Of a stretch of DNA of 64,000 nt, positions 1 to 11,183 are shown in pieces. The notes beneath the pieces were generated by a model. The model saw only the letters and a program-made list of their open reading frames with translations, did no database searches and was not told the origin of the DNA. Within the stretch, counting starts at the first letter, position 1. Each line of letters begins with the position of its first letter. The DNA is taken from positions 84,177 through 148,176 of the forward strand of contig LSRX01000800.1 in NCBI GenBank assembly GCA_001939145.1. The letters are read 5' to 3'. The position numbers were made by a program, and so were the translations under genes. This stretch comes from Symbiodinium microadriaticum (lineage: Eukaryota; Sar; Dinophyceae; Suessiales; Symbiodiniaceae).

Positions 1-1018
1 AGTTCAATGTCCGCTTGACACATGCACTTGATGGTACTTGTACATGGCAGTAGGCCGCTCTCCGCAAACGCCGCTTTTGGCTGCAGTACTGGTTAGAAGG
101 TCAGGCATGTTTCCCTGAACAACGAGGTCGGCACCCGTAAGCCTGGAAGTTTGCAAGGCTTTGGCATTTAGGCAAACAAGTCCGCTAGCTGCATCGTTTT
201 GACAAGCACTGTTGTCACCATGAGCTTGGACTGGAGCGATCGGGATTTGCTGGAGCAGCTTGGCTGTTACTGGGTTGGACGAGCCCTTCTAACCGCTTGT
301 AGTGAACAGTTGACCCGCACGGTGCTCAGAAGAAAAAGCATTTAAACCTCCTGCTGGCTGCAAGCTTCAAAGGTGGGCACAGCGGACGTTGCCCGAGTTT
401 CTGTTGATGAGCATGCAGGACTCGTCTGACAGGACTGTTTCCGCCTTGATTTCTGCGAGTCGAGCATTTCAGCAAAGCAAGCACGAGTCAAGATTTTTCC
501 AAAGGAAAAGAAGCATTGCCTCGACCCCATGGCAACACTACGAGCTTTCCATCGCGGAGGTTCAGCTGGAAGGCCTGCAGGGCAATGGGAGGTTTGCAGT
601 GATGGGCACGAGCGTGCATGAGCTGTAGCTGTGAGGTGAGGTGAACTTGATTGGCAAAAAGGACGAGCCCATGTTGCAGTTCGACATCGACCTGGGGATG
701 CGCGTGGATGTTGAGAAGAGAGTTGCACCTGAGCTTGGCCCATGTTGCAGCATGAGGAGATATCTGGGTGTAAATGCGACAGCGTAGCACATGTCTACAT
801 CGCAGGTAGATCGCGCGAGAAATGATGACACCGACTATTGGCCGGGCATCGCACAAATCGTGCACTTTGCCACTTGGGCTGACCAACTGCTTGGACGGTT
901 GTTAGACTGGCAGTACAGTATGTTTCTTCTGACTAGCTGATGGCGGTATCCATTGGAGAGTGCCCTAATTCGTTTTTAACTAAGTGTGTGACCGACCACC
1001 ACCAAGGACAACGAGAAC
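1..1018. other. no confident gene
   Basis: Open frames on both strands are short, overlap each other and carry no motif I recognise. Nothing here can be joined with confidence to the candidate exon that starts at 1019. Confidence 0.4.
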
Positions 1019-2630
1019 ATGAAGCCGTCGATCATTACACGTCTACAAGAGCTGCCAGAAGATGTGGCGCCCGAGGTAAACTGGTACCTCCAGGATGCCC
1101 GGCATACCCAGACCTTTCATGGCAAGCTACTTTCACCTGCCTCCTCCTGAGGAGGGAATGGGCCGGCAGTTCATCTGGCATGGATTGGCTAGGTGGCATG
1201 CTTATGCAGCTTCCTGGCGGCAAGCTGCATGTTGACTGATGCAGGTCGAACAAATCATGGCCGACGGAAGGGAGCCCTAAGGTCCAAAAGTGGCTGAAGC
1301 AGCAGATTGCGCCCGCAGTGCAGGACGGGTGCAGACTGACACCGCCGAAGTATGTGAGCCAACATGTGACGACATGGAACCAACCCTCGTCGTTTCCGGA
1401 GCTGCACGTTGCATCTTGAATCTTCAAGGGCGAAGTCGCGGAGTCCCATCGGTAGTTGTTGCTGGTTGGAGTCCTGCATACCATTCTCAATGCGGAAGAG
1501 TGCAAGAGAAAGCGGGAGGACGGGCGGGCGAGAACACACTCCAAATTCAAGTTTGGCAACTGTTGGAGCATGCACATGCAGGCACAAAGGCATATTGAGC
1601 CTTCACGTATCAAAGAGACCTATCCGGAGGTGTCCAAGCCAAAAATCTCACGGAAGACGGATTCTGTTCCATGTCAGCTCGCATTCTTGAGCGGCCCGGG
1701 CAGTCCAGGCAGACCTTCGCCTTTTTTCGGTCAGAGCCTTCGCACGGATAGACCGATGGATGCTTAAGTAGATGCGCATAGATGCAAAACATAATTGACA
1801 GACACCCACACACGGCACGTCCCGTTGGAAGCCTGACTTTCATGAATTTGTCTGTATCCATCCGCAGGTGCTTGGCAATCTTGCGCTCGTGTCTTCGTTT
1901 TGCGTGATTCCCCTGCCCAGGATCCGCGTGACTGTCCAGTGCCCGCTCCATCCTTTCCACCGTTTCTTGTGGAAGCCCGCAAGAGGCCCGACAAGGTTGT
2001 GCTGCAGGGGCTCACGGTTCGTAGAAGTCATATCGGTAAAGAGGGTCTCGGAGAATCATGCAAAGGTACGAAGACGAGATCCGACAAATCCTGTTGAATT
2101 CAGATGATGAGGAGGAGTTGGTTGATGCTGGTGTTCGCACACCATATATGTAGGAAAGCTCAGCTTCCTGAATTCTCGGAGGAAGATGTGAACACCCGCT
2201 CCCTTCTCGATGATATGGAGCAGGTGGACATTCTATGGGATTCGGTGTCTGTTCGTAGATCCAGCTGTCCTTGACATCAGCTTCCCAAGACCATGGCAGC
2301 CAGGATGCCGGCCTCAGGTTGCCGCTCGCTGGGCCAAGCCAGATCCCCTCGCTGTCCGGGAAGATTTTGTCGGAGATGGACGGTTATCCAGAATATGCGC
2401 TTCGGCTGAACTCGATAGTGTGTCGGGATTGTCGCAATGCGAGTCGCAACGCGAGTCTTAAGGTCAGCCCGCCAGTTTCCGATGACGAAGACGACTTTGA
2501 CCCCTCCGCGCCGTACGAATTTAGCGATGACACCTTTGAGTGTAAACGGAAGGGGGCTCCGCCAAACATGAAGAAGTTTGGTCGATACCCTTTTCTCCCA
2601 TCCATGCTTGCAGGCAGCTCGCGAGCCTAA
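1019..2630 (+). CDS. unassigned multi-exon protein, acidic C-terminal part
   Basis: I do not recognise the family. An ATG at 1019 opens a short exon (MKPSIITRLQELPEDVAPE) followed by a GT donor at 1076. Further exon-like frames are: 1282-1418 (VQKWLKQQIAPAVQDG...); about 1486-1700 (basic, EECKRKREDGRARTHSKFK); about 1940-2050 (RKRPDKVVLQGLTVRRSHIG); 2070-2130 (YEDEIRQILLNSDDEEELVD); 2170-2220 (LPEFSEEDVNTRSLLDDMEQ); and 2376-2600, which has the acidic stretch SDDEDDFDPSAPYEFSDD. Several of these are preceded by AG and followed by GT or GC. The acidic blocks suggest a soluble, perhaps nuclear, protein, but that is only inference. It may be the 5' part of the ankyrin gene that follows, because no clear end separates them. 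Confidence 0.3.
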
Positions 2631-2663
2631 AGCATCGTAAACTAGAGCTACTGCACCGAATCC

Positions 2664-4902
2664 ATGCACGCAGTGGCTGGTGCAGGCCTGGGTGGTCCAT
2701 CAAAGGACTGGCTACCTCCAAAGCAGCATGCAATTGCTCATCCGGAGTGGTTTCAGACTGCTACAAGGTCTGTCGTCAACACTAATGGTGTCACACACTT
2801 AGACCACATCTTGGAAAAGGCGCGAAAGCGCAGGGAAGAGTTTGCAGCATCATCGGCGAACAAGCTCATATCGATGCGCGCGGCGGATCTTTGCTTGGCC
2901 ATCGAGAAGGGTGATGCCATGAAAGCTTTTGCCAAGCTCGATGAGGAGACAGCCAGTTGCCCTCATCCTGACACCGGGCGCTGTGCAGCCCACTACTGCA
3001 TCGCCAAGTCCTCCCACGAGATGCTGCGGATGGTGCTGGAAGCCAGGGCTGACCCAGATGCTCGCGACTCCTTTGGACAAACTGCTCTGATGATGGCCGC
3101 GAAGCAGGCCCAGCAGCAGAGAGCTTCAGCGCAGCCCATGTGCCTAGGCGTGTCTAGGCGCAGACAAGCGTGGCATTGCATGTTGCAGGGCGACGACGAG
3201 TCGGCGAAGATGCTCTTGGAAGCCGGAGCAGATGCTACGCTGACGGACTCCCTGAACCGCTCAGCGTCAGAAATGGTCAAGGCAGAGCTCTAAAGCCACA
3301 GCAATTTTAACTCGGCTGCATGTGGCTGTTTCAGGTCGCGCAGACTCAAGAGGAGGAGGAGAATCCACTTCGGCACTGGCGGGAGAAGATGATGGGAGAA
3401 CCAATCCCCGAGGATCCCTCGAAAAAGAGTCGCGATCTAAAAGCCTTGATCGATGATCGAGAGCGACCAAAGAAGTATGGGGCTTTGTTGCTCGGCGCGC
3501 TGGCTCAGAAGGATGTCAGGACGGCCGAGGCTGCGATGGAGTCAGGTGCAGATGTGAACCTTCCAGACGACAGGGGGGACACTGCCCTCCTGCTTATCGT
3601 CTGATCCCGAGCTGTGTCTTCTAGGTTTCGTGGTTCTTCCGAAAGAGCCAAGGGCTGCACTGACATGGACTGAGGTCAAAAGCAAATGGAAGGACTCTCA
3701 AGGTTTGCAGAGCCGATTGGTGAACAAGGCATACAAAGCTGGTGCGAGCGTGAACTTCCAGAATCTACAAGGCAACTCTGGCTTACACTTCGCATCCCAC
3801 CGTGGAAGCCTTGAACTGACCAACTTGCTCTTGAGCTTGAAAGCCAACCCGCGCCTCTCGAATAGCGAGGGCAACACGCCGTTGATGTACGCGGCTCATA
3901 GCGGCCACGAGGAAGTCTGTGCAGCACTGCTTGAAGCGGGTGCCCCGGTGGAAGTGACAAATCGGGCAGGGCTTACTGCACAAGATATGGCAGAGCGGAA
4001 AAACTTCAAGTCCACAGCCGCTTTGATTCACGCCTATCTGCTGGCACCCAAGAAGGCCCTGCTGTGGAGCATCCCCAAAACTTGCCTTGCGTTTGACATG
4101 CTAGCCAGCTAGTCTCGCAGACTTTGTGCAGGATAATGAAGCCAAGAAAGTGGAGGCAAAGCGGAAAGATGCCAAACCCCACAAGCTGGACTTCGACTAC
4201 TCAAAATGGGATTCCTTGGAGCGAGAGATGCGTGAAGATGAGGAAGAGGAGCAGACAACTCGGATGCGAGAGTCAAGTGCAGCTGCTCGAAGGCCCTGTC
4301 GCCTTGCATTGTCCGAGACCAGGGTGCTTCGACTTCTAGACTCTAGACTGTAGGTAGGCCCTGATGTGGCAATTGTGTGGGGAACCGTGCGAGCTTGTCA
4401 CACACACTTGTCGGAGCGAACGTCGTGCAAGAGGCACAAAACCGGGAGCGCAAAAGCGGCGGACCGCGCACCAATAACCTCGCCTGGCTTGTGTGAGTGT
4501 GAGCGCCGAAGAGCGGCGGACAAGGGAATCAGCTGAAACCCAGCGAGCCGGAAACTCGCCGTGGCATAACGCGGAGAACACTGGGGCCAACATTTTGCTA
4601 GGCTGCTTTCTTTGGTGTAAGTGGAATGCTCGGAGACTCTACGGTTGCAGTTCTGCAGTGGGGCTGTCAGGCCGATGCCAAAGTTTGAAGACCTGGGACC
4701 GGAAGCCTTTGGCCTGCCTGCCGACACCCCTTGGCCGCCCGATGCCTCCAAGAGGAAGAAGGGGCCCTTCGACTATGGACATTGGGACAAAATCGTGGAC
4801 GACATCGAGCGCCAAGAGAAGGTGTTAGACAGGTACGACCGCTTGCAAAAGAATCCGCAGTACGAGTACCGAGATGGCCAGAAGATGCAGGTGATCTTCT
4901 GA
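2664..4902 (+). CDS. ankyrin-repeat protein with C-terminal DYxxWD motifs
   Basis: Multi-exon gene. The first exon (ATG at 2664, tentative) leads into ankyrin repeats: DTGRCAAHYCIAKSSHEMLR followed by EARADPDARDSFGQTALMMA, then GDDESAKMLLEAGADATLTD. A third exon (3335-3600) has another repeat (ESGADVNLPDDRGDTALLL), and a fourth (3625-4112) has two good repeats (NSGLHFASHRGSLELTNLLL and GNTPLMYAAHSGHEEVCAAL). The C-terminus is charged. Exons at 4127-4300 and 4676-4902 carry a paired motif, LDFDYSKWDSLEREMREDEE and GPFDYGHWDKIVDDIERQE, ending in a TGA at 4900-4902. Ankyrin repeats mediate protein-protein contacts; the function here is unknown. The two DYxxWD segments recall the short acidic W-containing motifs of some co-chaperones such as CDC37, but this is only a resemblance. 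Stops inside the span fall in inferred introns. Confidence 0.75.
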
Positions 4903-6319
4903 CCTCGGTCTTGGGACTCCTTGCATCCGTCAAGCCTATATGCTGCGGTGAAGCCTTCGCACCACAGCCGTGCGAGCAGGTTTGGCGCACCACTGTTGAA
5001 AGATGGTCTGGATCGAACTAGCTGTCGATCGAGTGTATGTTACCCTGTCTCAGCACCGCTATGGCCGGAGCTGTAGCTTCACGTCTCTTCTGATACATGT
5101 AGCGGCGAGGAAGAAACGGTCTGTTCGCTCAGTGCCTACTTCACAAGGCAGCAGGCCCTGGCCACACGCTTAAGGAATGCTGTACTTCACCGGCAGTGCG
5201 GTTCTGGCCTCGGAGGGAGAAGCTGAGTCTGCGGCGGTGCGTGGTACTCACGGCAGGCGCTTGGTGTGAAGATGCGCCTGAGACTGGGGCCTGAAGTTTG
5301 GCAAGTGGCAGTGGTGTGTTTACGCTTCAAAGTTACACTTATACCCGCCATATGCCCGATATCATTCTCTCTGCTGAATCAGCACGAACCCGCAACGGAG
5401 GCTGAGCGATTGGCTTGTGCTGTTTGCACAGTCTTGTTGCGGATGCCGTAACACCTACATCTTTGGTCGTAGAAGGTTTGGAGCGGTGCCTGTGTACATC
5501 ACAGGAAAGCCATTGAACTTGGACTCACACTCAGTGAGTACGGGCTGGAGAATCGGAAGACCGGAGAGAAGGCGCACTAAGATGCGAGCGCGTGCACGCA
5601 GCATTCAATTCACCTAAGACCTAGGGAGGAACATGTGCCCCGATTTAGTCACAGGTCAAAGCCAGCTGCGAGCAGGATATTTTCAGATGCCTGGCTACAG
5701 CAAAAGTTTGCAGACTCTTTCAGGTGGTGCATGTGCGACGACGGTATCTCGTCTGAGGTGCTCTGGGCATGTCCTACCTGGAACCCAACGAGCGCTGACC
5801 TATGGAGACAAAGCCTGCCTGACCAGGTGATGGACTCCTTTGTGTGGTATAGGATGGTCGACGAGTCAATGGGCCAAGATGTTCTCAGAGGCTTGCGCCG
5901 CAGCAGGTGGCCAAGCTCGGATCCGAGGTGGGCAGGTCTGAAACCTGGAAGGGTCACACAACTCTTTCAATCTGACAGCGCCTCGCTGGAATCCCGAAAG
6001 TTTCATCCCTAGCTCCAGCTGGCTCTTGGGCTGGTCGAAAAAGTCACATCCAACCTGTTGTGCTGCCGTGCTGATGGGTGCTGGTGTGCACAGGTGCAGA
6101 CAAGGAGGCACCGTATGCCGCATGTTTGCATGCCGAATTGTGGCTTCAGCATTTTGCACCAGAATACTGCGCCAGCCTAGCAAGAGCCGATTCAACGCCA
6201 TATATACGCCATGGTGAGCCCGGCTATGCTGAAGGGGATGAACACCGAGGTCTCCTGCCCAACTTGCTTCTAGTAGATACGCTTGCATGACGAATTTGCA
6301 TGTGTTGTGCTGGTTGGAG
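4903..6319. other. intergenic / unresolved exons
   Basis: No recognised domain. A frame at 5635-6012 (RWCMCDDGISSEVLWACPTW, then MDSFVWYRMVDESMGQDVL) reads like exon sequence on the plus strand but has no family I know. It could be 5' sequence of the acyl-CoA dehydrogenase gene or a separate small gene. Confidence 0.3.
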
Positions 6320-8574
6320 GTGTATGGCGAGGGGCATCCGTTCGGCGATCCAGCATGGTATCAGGCATACAACACGCCCTACTACAACGACAGCCACAAG
6401 CAGTTCCGAAAGCTGATGCGCGAGTACGTTGATGAGCACATCATGAGCGACCTAGTAGTCTCGTAAGCAAGCTTTGACCGTTTTGGGCTATGAAACCCTG
6501 TGAACCTTTGCGCTGTTTCCCCAGGAAGCTGGACAAGTAAGGCAATGTGCACGACTGGGATGCTAGATTGGACCAGCAGAAAGTTGTTTCCCTGTGGCTA
6601 TTGAGACCTGCTTTTACTTCCTGCATGCAGTGCAAATTTTCTGCCAAGGACGAGAAGGGCGTCATCCCCAAGGAGATGTCTCCTGGTGGCGTCAGAAAGT
6701 ACATGGTAGACTAAACTGGTCATACCGGCCCCTATGTCAAAGTTTGATGCAGGCGGGGGAGCACTGCGGAAGCAGCACTAGCTCGCCAAAGGTACTTGGA
6801 AGCTGGCAAGCAGGGCACACTGGCCCTATGCATCGGAAGGCCCTGGCCAGAGAAATACTACGGCAAGGCGCCTGCTTCTACAATTGGTGCTTCCTTCAGC
6901 GTTGCTTTCTAGCGTGATGAGTTGACCTTATTGAAGCCGGGCAGGCCCCTTGGGGCTTCGAGCCAGACTATTTCCATGAGCTGATCATGCGTCCTGCTAG
7001 CAATGCCAAGGTGTTTGGTTGCTAGAAAGCCGTGTAAGATGTTAGAAACACTTTACTGCCGCAATGACAACTCGGTGCCGTCCGCGATCACAGCACCAAG
7101 CAAGGTACGACGAGATGTCACGGACCGGATCAGTCGGCTTTCAGTGGGGTATTGCTGGAGGCACGTCTAGTCTTCATCTATCGTGGTGTCTAGGGATCAT
7201 GCACCCTGTCGCTGGAGGCACCACCATTGGCCTGCCGCCGGTCTACCACCACGGCAGCGAAGAGTTAAAGCAGCGCGTGGTCACTCCGTGCGTGAAGGGT
7301 GAGAAGGTCTGCTGTCTGGCCATCACCGAGCCGACGGCGGGCAGTGACGTAGCCAACTTGAAGTGTTCTGCGAAGTTGGAGGGCGACCACTACATCTTGA
7401 ATGGTGAAAAGAAGCTTAGCAAGGAAAGCACGACTTTGATATAGCATTGTCGGGTGGCTGCTTGAGTGGCTGCCACAATTGGTTTACAGCTCCTGTCACA
7501 AGTTGTCTGACTGTTCAGCAAGGAAGTGGATCACAAACGGAATCTTTGCAGACTATTTCACTGTGGCCTGCCGAACAGGAAAGCCAGGTGTGGGTGGAAT
7601 CAGCTTGCTGCTTGTTGAGAAAGACATGCCCGGAGTGGAGACGCGAAAGATGAAGTGCTCGGGTGCGTGGTCATCTGGCACCACCTACATAACCTTTGAC
7701 GATGCCGCTCGGGATGGCCGTGGCAAGCGACGGTCGTGCTGTCTCGTTAGGGATCCCAAGATCAAGTAGGAACAGCCAAGGTCAAGGTGCCGAAGGGCAA
7801 CCTTCTCGGCAAAGAGGGTAAGGGCTTCCAATACATGATGCTCAGATAGCCAATGGGAGAACTTTAAACCTTTTGGCTGTATATATATTGGGCCTTTTTT
7901 GGCCTGCTTGTTGAAGAAAAAAGGATGCAGAACTTCAACCACGAGCGCTTCGCTTTCTGCGCCATGAGCACGCGCTTCGCCCGAGTTTGCTTGGAAGACT
8001 CCCTGAAGTTTGCCGGCAAGCGCAAGACCTTCGGCAAGACCCTGATTCAGCACCCAGTGATTCGCTGGAAGGTGGCAGAAATGGCCCGCATGATTGAAGC
8101 AACCCACAACTGGTTGGAATGGATTACCTTCCAGCTCAATACCATGCCCAAGATGGAAGCCATGCTGAAGCTGGGTGGACACACGGCTCTCTGCAAGGTC
8201 CAGTGCACCAAGGCCCACGATCCACGCATGCCCAGATTGGATATGATTCTCATCGCCTGCGTTTCTTGTGTTCCTGGCCCCTGCAGGTCATGGAGTACTG
8301 TGCTCGAGAGGCCGCCCAGATCTTCGGAGGCTTGTCCTATTCGCGCGGAGGTCAGGGAGAGAAGGTGGAGCGACTGAACCGCGAAGTGCGAGCGATGGCC
8401 ATCCCTGGAGGCCGGCTTTAGTCCTAGCTTTCAGCTCTGCTGCTCTAGTCTGGGCTTGTCCAAGGCTCCGAGGAGATCATGCTGGACTTGGGTGTGAAGC
8501 AGTCGACGAAGCTGGCTCAGATGGCGAAGATGTTTGCAGAGGCCGCGCCGCAGCAGGCCGCGGCCAAGCTCTGA
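6320..8574 (+). CDS. acyl-CoA dehydrogenase, peroxisomal type (C-terminal AKL)
   Basis: FAD-dependent acyl-CoA dehydrogenase family, introducing a 2,3 double bond in acyl-CoA during beta-oxidation. Exons in order: 6320-6462 (GHPFGDPAWYQAYNTPYYND, N-terminal helical domain); about 6630-6705; about 6791-6870; 6930-7020; 7083-7160; 7218-7410 (IGLPPVYHHGSEELKQRV and AITEPTAGSDVANL, the flavin/substrate strand motif); 7523-7703 (KWITNGIFADYFTVACRTG); 7781-7836 (VKVPKGNLLGKEGKGFQYM); 7924-8212 (NFNHERFAFCAMS, then GKRKTFGKTLIQHPVIRWKV); 8287-8410 (YCAREAAQIFGGLSYSRGGQ); 8465-8574. Introns resolved by family alignment: 7161-7217, 7704-7780, 8213-8286 and 8411-8464 (all GC-AG), plus 7411-7522 and 7837-7923 (GA or GC donor). 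The protein ends AAAKL-stop; AKL fits the PTS1 consensus, so peroxisomal location is likely. The N-terminal exons are less certain, and the true start may lie upstream of 6320. Confidence 0.9.
7154..7221 (+). repeat. 57-nt GC-AG intron bounded by an 11-bp direct repeat
   Basis: GCTGGAGGCAC occurs at 7154-7164 and again at 7211-7221, exactly 57 nt apart. Splicing at 7161-7217 (GC...AG, next base G) joins GIAGG to TTIGLPPV, the continuous sequence expected in the acyl-CoA dehydrogenase family. The repeat looks like a target-site duplication left by insertion of the intron. The intron length is a multiple of three and has no stop, so it could also be read through as 19 extra residues. Confidence 0.65.
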
Positions 8575-9172
8575 TCCACAGGCCGTGCTTGCCAAAGGTT
8601 TCTGCAGACGCTTTCAGCACACCTACCCCAAAGCAAAGCGGAGTAGTCTGTCGCAGGCTTGACGAAGCTGCTTACGCCAGGAACGCCTGGCGACATGCTG
8701 CCGACAAGTCGGTTTGGAGGGCACGTTCCGGTTCACAGGTTGTCGTGAAAAAGAGGGTGTACAGAGCAAGGGAGGAACCTTGAACAGCGAGTGGAGAGCG
8801 GCGAAGAGCTCGCATTCCACGGCGATGCTCCAGGTGCTTCCTTGTGACTCGAGTCATAGACGACTTAGACTTAGAATGATTTAGACTTAGTTGGGTACGA
8901 TGGCGCAAAATCGGACAAAATGGACATTCTCTGCAGTGTTGCAGGCCAGATTCTGCAAGATCGGGAAAGTACATCTTGCGATGGAGCCGGTCGGCGCAAG
9001 AGGCAGTCCTTCCAGAAGCAGCCTGCGGAGCCTCAAAGATCACTAGCAGTCACTAGCACTGAAATCTGAACGGCCACGCGTATGGAACCGCAGCTTCGCA
9101 GCAGTTTTGATGCACAGAATGTCGTTTTGCGTTTTGCGCCGTGCTATCTGCAGTGTCCTTCCAAGACTGCAG
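8575..9172. other. intergenic, no gene seen
   Basis: Between the dehydrogenase stop and the first kinase exon I see no conserved frame. Around 8860-8895 there is a short imperfect repeat of 'gacttagac/gatttagac' type. Confidence 0.4.
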
Positions 9173-11183
9173 GTCCCGCAGCAACAGCGGCTACTGGTCC
9201 GCTGACACCTGGGATCCAGACCTGCGCGTTTATACAGGGGCCGACATCTTCCACACACACCAGTTTGCGGTCGAGCCAGATCAGCGGAAGGCTGTTCAAA
9301 ACGAGCCAGCTCAACCACGTCTCAGGACAGCCGAGGTTGTTTCGATGTCATAAAACGTGATAAAACTCTGAGTCACTCCAGTTCGCACAACCTTTCTCTT
9401 CCCTGTCTCCGAGGGAACGCCAAGATTCAGCTGGGTACTGGGGCGCGTTGGAGAGTGATGCGAGCAGAGAGGTGCACATTGGCAGCCTGCATGCAGAGAA
9501 AGAGACAGCTCGCCGAGCTGTGAGGGTCTCCTTTGACGAGGGTGCCGCGGAGAGCGTCCCTGGCAAGCCGGAGGGGTCTGACCAGAACGGCTTGGTAAGG
9601 AAGAGCAGCGATTACTGGAACTCGTCCAACTGGGACTTGGATCGCAACGTCCCGTTAAGGGCCCAGGAAATCACAACTCCCACCACCGAAGCTTCCAGCA
9701 CCCTTTCTAGGAAAGGAAGCAATGCTTACTGGGATGCAGACCAGTGGGATCCGGATCAACGGGTATATGTGGGAGCCGAAGCAGGCCAGACCATGCACCG
9801 CACGGCCGTCATTGACGACCATGAGGACAAGCTGCTTCGTGCATGGGCTGGAGGCCTGACTTGTGAGGACTATGGGGGAAGCACGGCACCAACCCTTGAC
9901 TTGGCCACTGGCACAGAGCCCCCAGCACTCAAAGACTTGTACGATGTCACGGCAGATTCGGTGGGATCTGGAAGTTTTGGAGTTGTTTTCCTTGCTCGGC
10001 ATTGCAAGTCGGACAAGCCCTGCGTAGTCAAAAGCACGAAGAAGGCCCAGTGCGGCTCCTCCTTCAAATCACAGGTGGAAGGTGGACTTTACGAGTCTCT
10101 TCTGGATATGTCAAGAAGAGCCCCGCACGAGAACATCGTCCAGTACCTCGATGCCCTAGAAAGCAGTGACCATTACTACGTTATCATGGAGAACCTTCGG
10201 GGTCCAGAGCTTTTGGAGAAAATGGAGCGCGAGTTCCCCATCACCGAAAGACACTGTCAGGAGGTCATGAAGGAGGTATTGTCAGCGCTGGCGCACATCC
10301 ACGACGTGGTAAAGATCTGTCATCGGGACATCAAGCAGCACGACCCCGACAGCCTGACAGCTTCTTTTGGGGCGCTTCGATGGTTGTTCGTTGGATGCAC
10401 TGAAGCCGCAAATCATGTGCAACCAAGGCTTGACAACTTCCGATACCGAAGTCCTGAACCCGGTGCGCCATTGGTGCTGCTGGACTTTGGCTTCCTTGCT
10501 CGCTTGGATCAGCCCTGGGACGGCAAGAAATGCGGAACACGTGGCTCAGAAGCACGTCAGCTTACACTTCCTTAGAAGCAGTTTTTGAGACGATGTGTAA
10601 TCTTGCACGTCGGGTGAAGGCATGTTCATGGCTCCGGAGATATTCCAAGAAAGCGTCCAACAGTCGCAGATGCCGGCGATGGACATGTGGGCAGCAGGAG
10701 TGCTGCTGCATCTTGTCTCAAGTGCTACGTCTGAAACTTTTGGTGAGACTGTGCTTGCTTTGCCAGAGCATAGGTACCTCCTCTTCACTGGCGACTGCCC
10801 CGTCCAGCAGGAGGACATGCCAAAGCTGCAACGAAAAGACCCAGAGAGCCAAGACATCGTGCTCAAGGCCCGCGCGGCTTCCGGCCCCGCAGTTGTCCTG
10901 GTTGCAGCTGTTAGCCGCTAGCCGCTAGCGCCAGGCCCTGCAAGCTGACTTGTTGAAGTCGGTCTCTGCGGAGGAAAGCACGGGCACACGGGTAGACGGG
11001 CACGCGCGGAAAACCCCTTGTGGCACAGAGTTTGTCTTCAGGCGAGACAACTTCTGGAGAAGCTGCTGGATTTGGAGGTGCGACTTGCTCCCCGTTGAGT
11101 TAGGAGGGGCGAGGTCTTCCTGCCAGGCATCGGAGCGCCTCCGTTCGGCCGACGCATTGAAGCACCAATGGCGGCCCGTCTGA
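9173..11183 (+). CDS. Ser/Thr protein kinase with N-terminal YW/WD repeats
   Basis: The first visible exon begins after the acceptor at 9171-9172; the start codon is probably further upstream. The N-terminal region has four copies of a short aromatic motif (separate entry). The kinase domain follows: glycine loop GSGSFGVV (about 9966), lysine in CVVKSTKK (about 10021), catalytic loop HRDIK (10321), DFG (about 10486), activation-segment end CGT...MAPEIF (10534-10636) and DMWAAGVLL (10682). The C-terminal end of the fold is ASERLRSADALKHQWRPV, with a stop at 11183. Resolved introns: 10338-10427 (GC-AG, 90 nt, removing an insert between HRDIK and LDNF), 10541-10619, 10992-11041 and 11078-11126 (all GT-AG). 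The intron in the 10715-10773 stretch is unresolved. The order of motifs resembles the CDPK/CAMK group, but no EF-hands follow the kinase domain. Substrate unknown; the catalytic residues look intact. Confidence 0.85.
9184..9780 (+). repeat. four-fold YW...WDxD protein motif in the kinase N-terminus
   Basis: Four spaced copies: SNSGYWSADTWDPDLRVYTG (about 9184), DSAGYWGALESDASREVHIG (about 9424), SSDYWNSSNWDLDRNV (about 9607) and SNAYWDADQWDPDQRVYVG (about 9718). Copies 1 and 4 are closest to each other; copy 2 has lost the WD. Spacing is about 100-240 nt with low-complexity linkers. This is a repeat of the protein, not a conserved DNA repeat. Confidence 0.7.
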
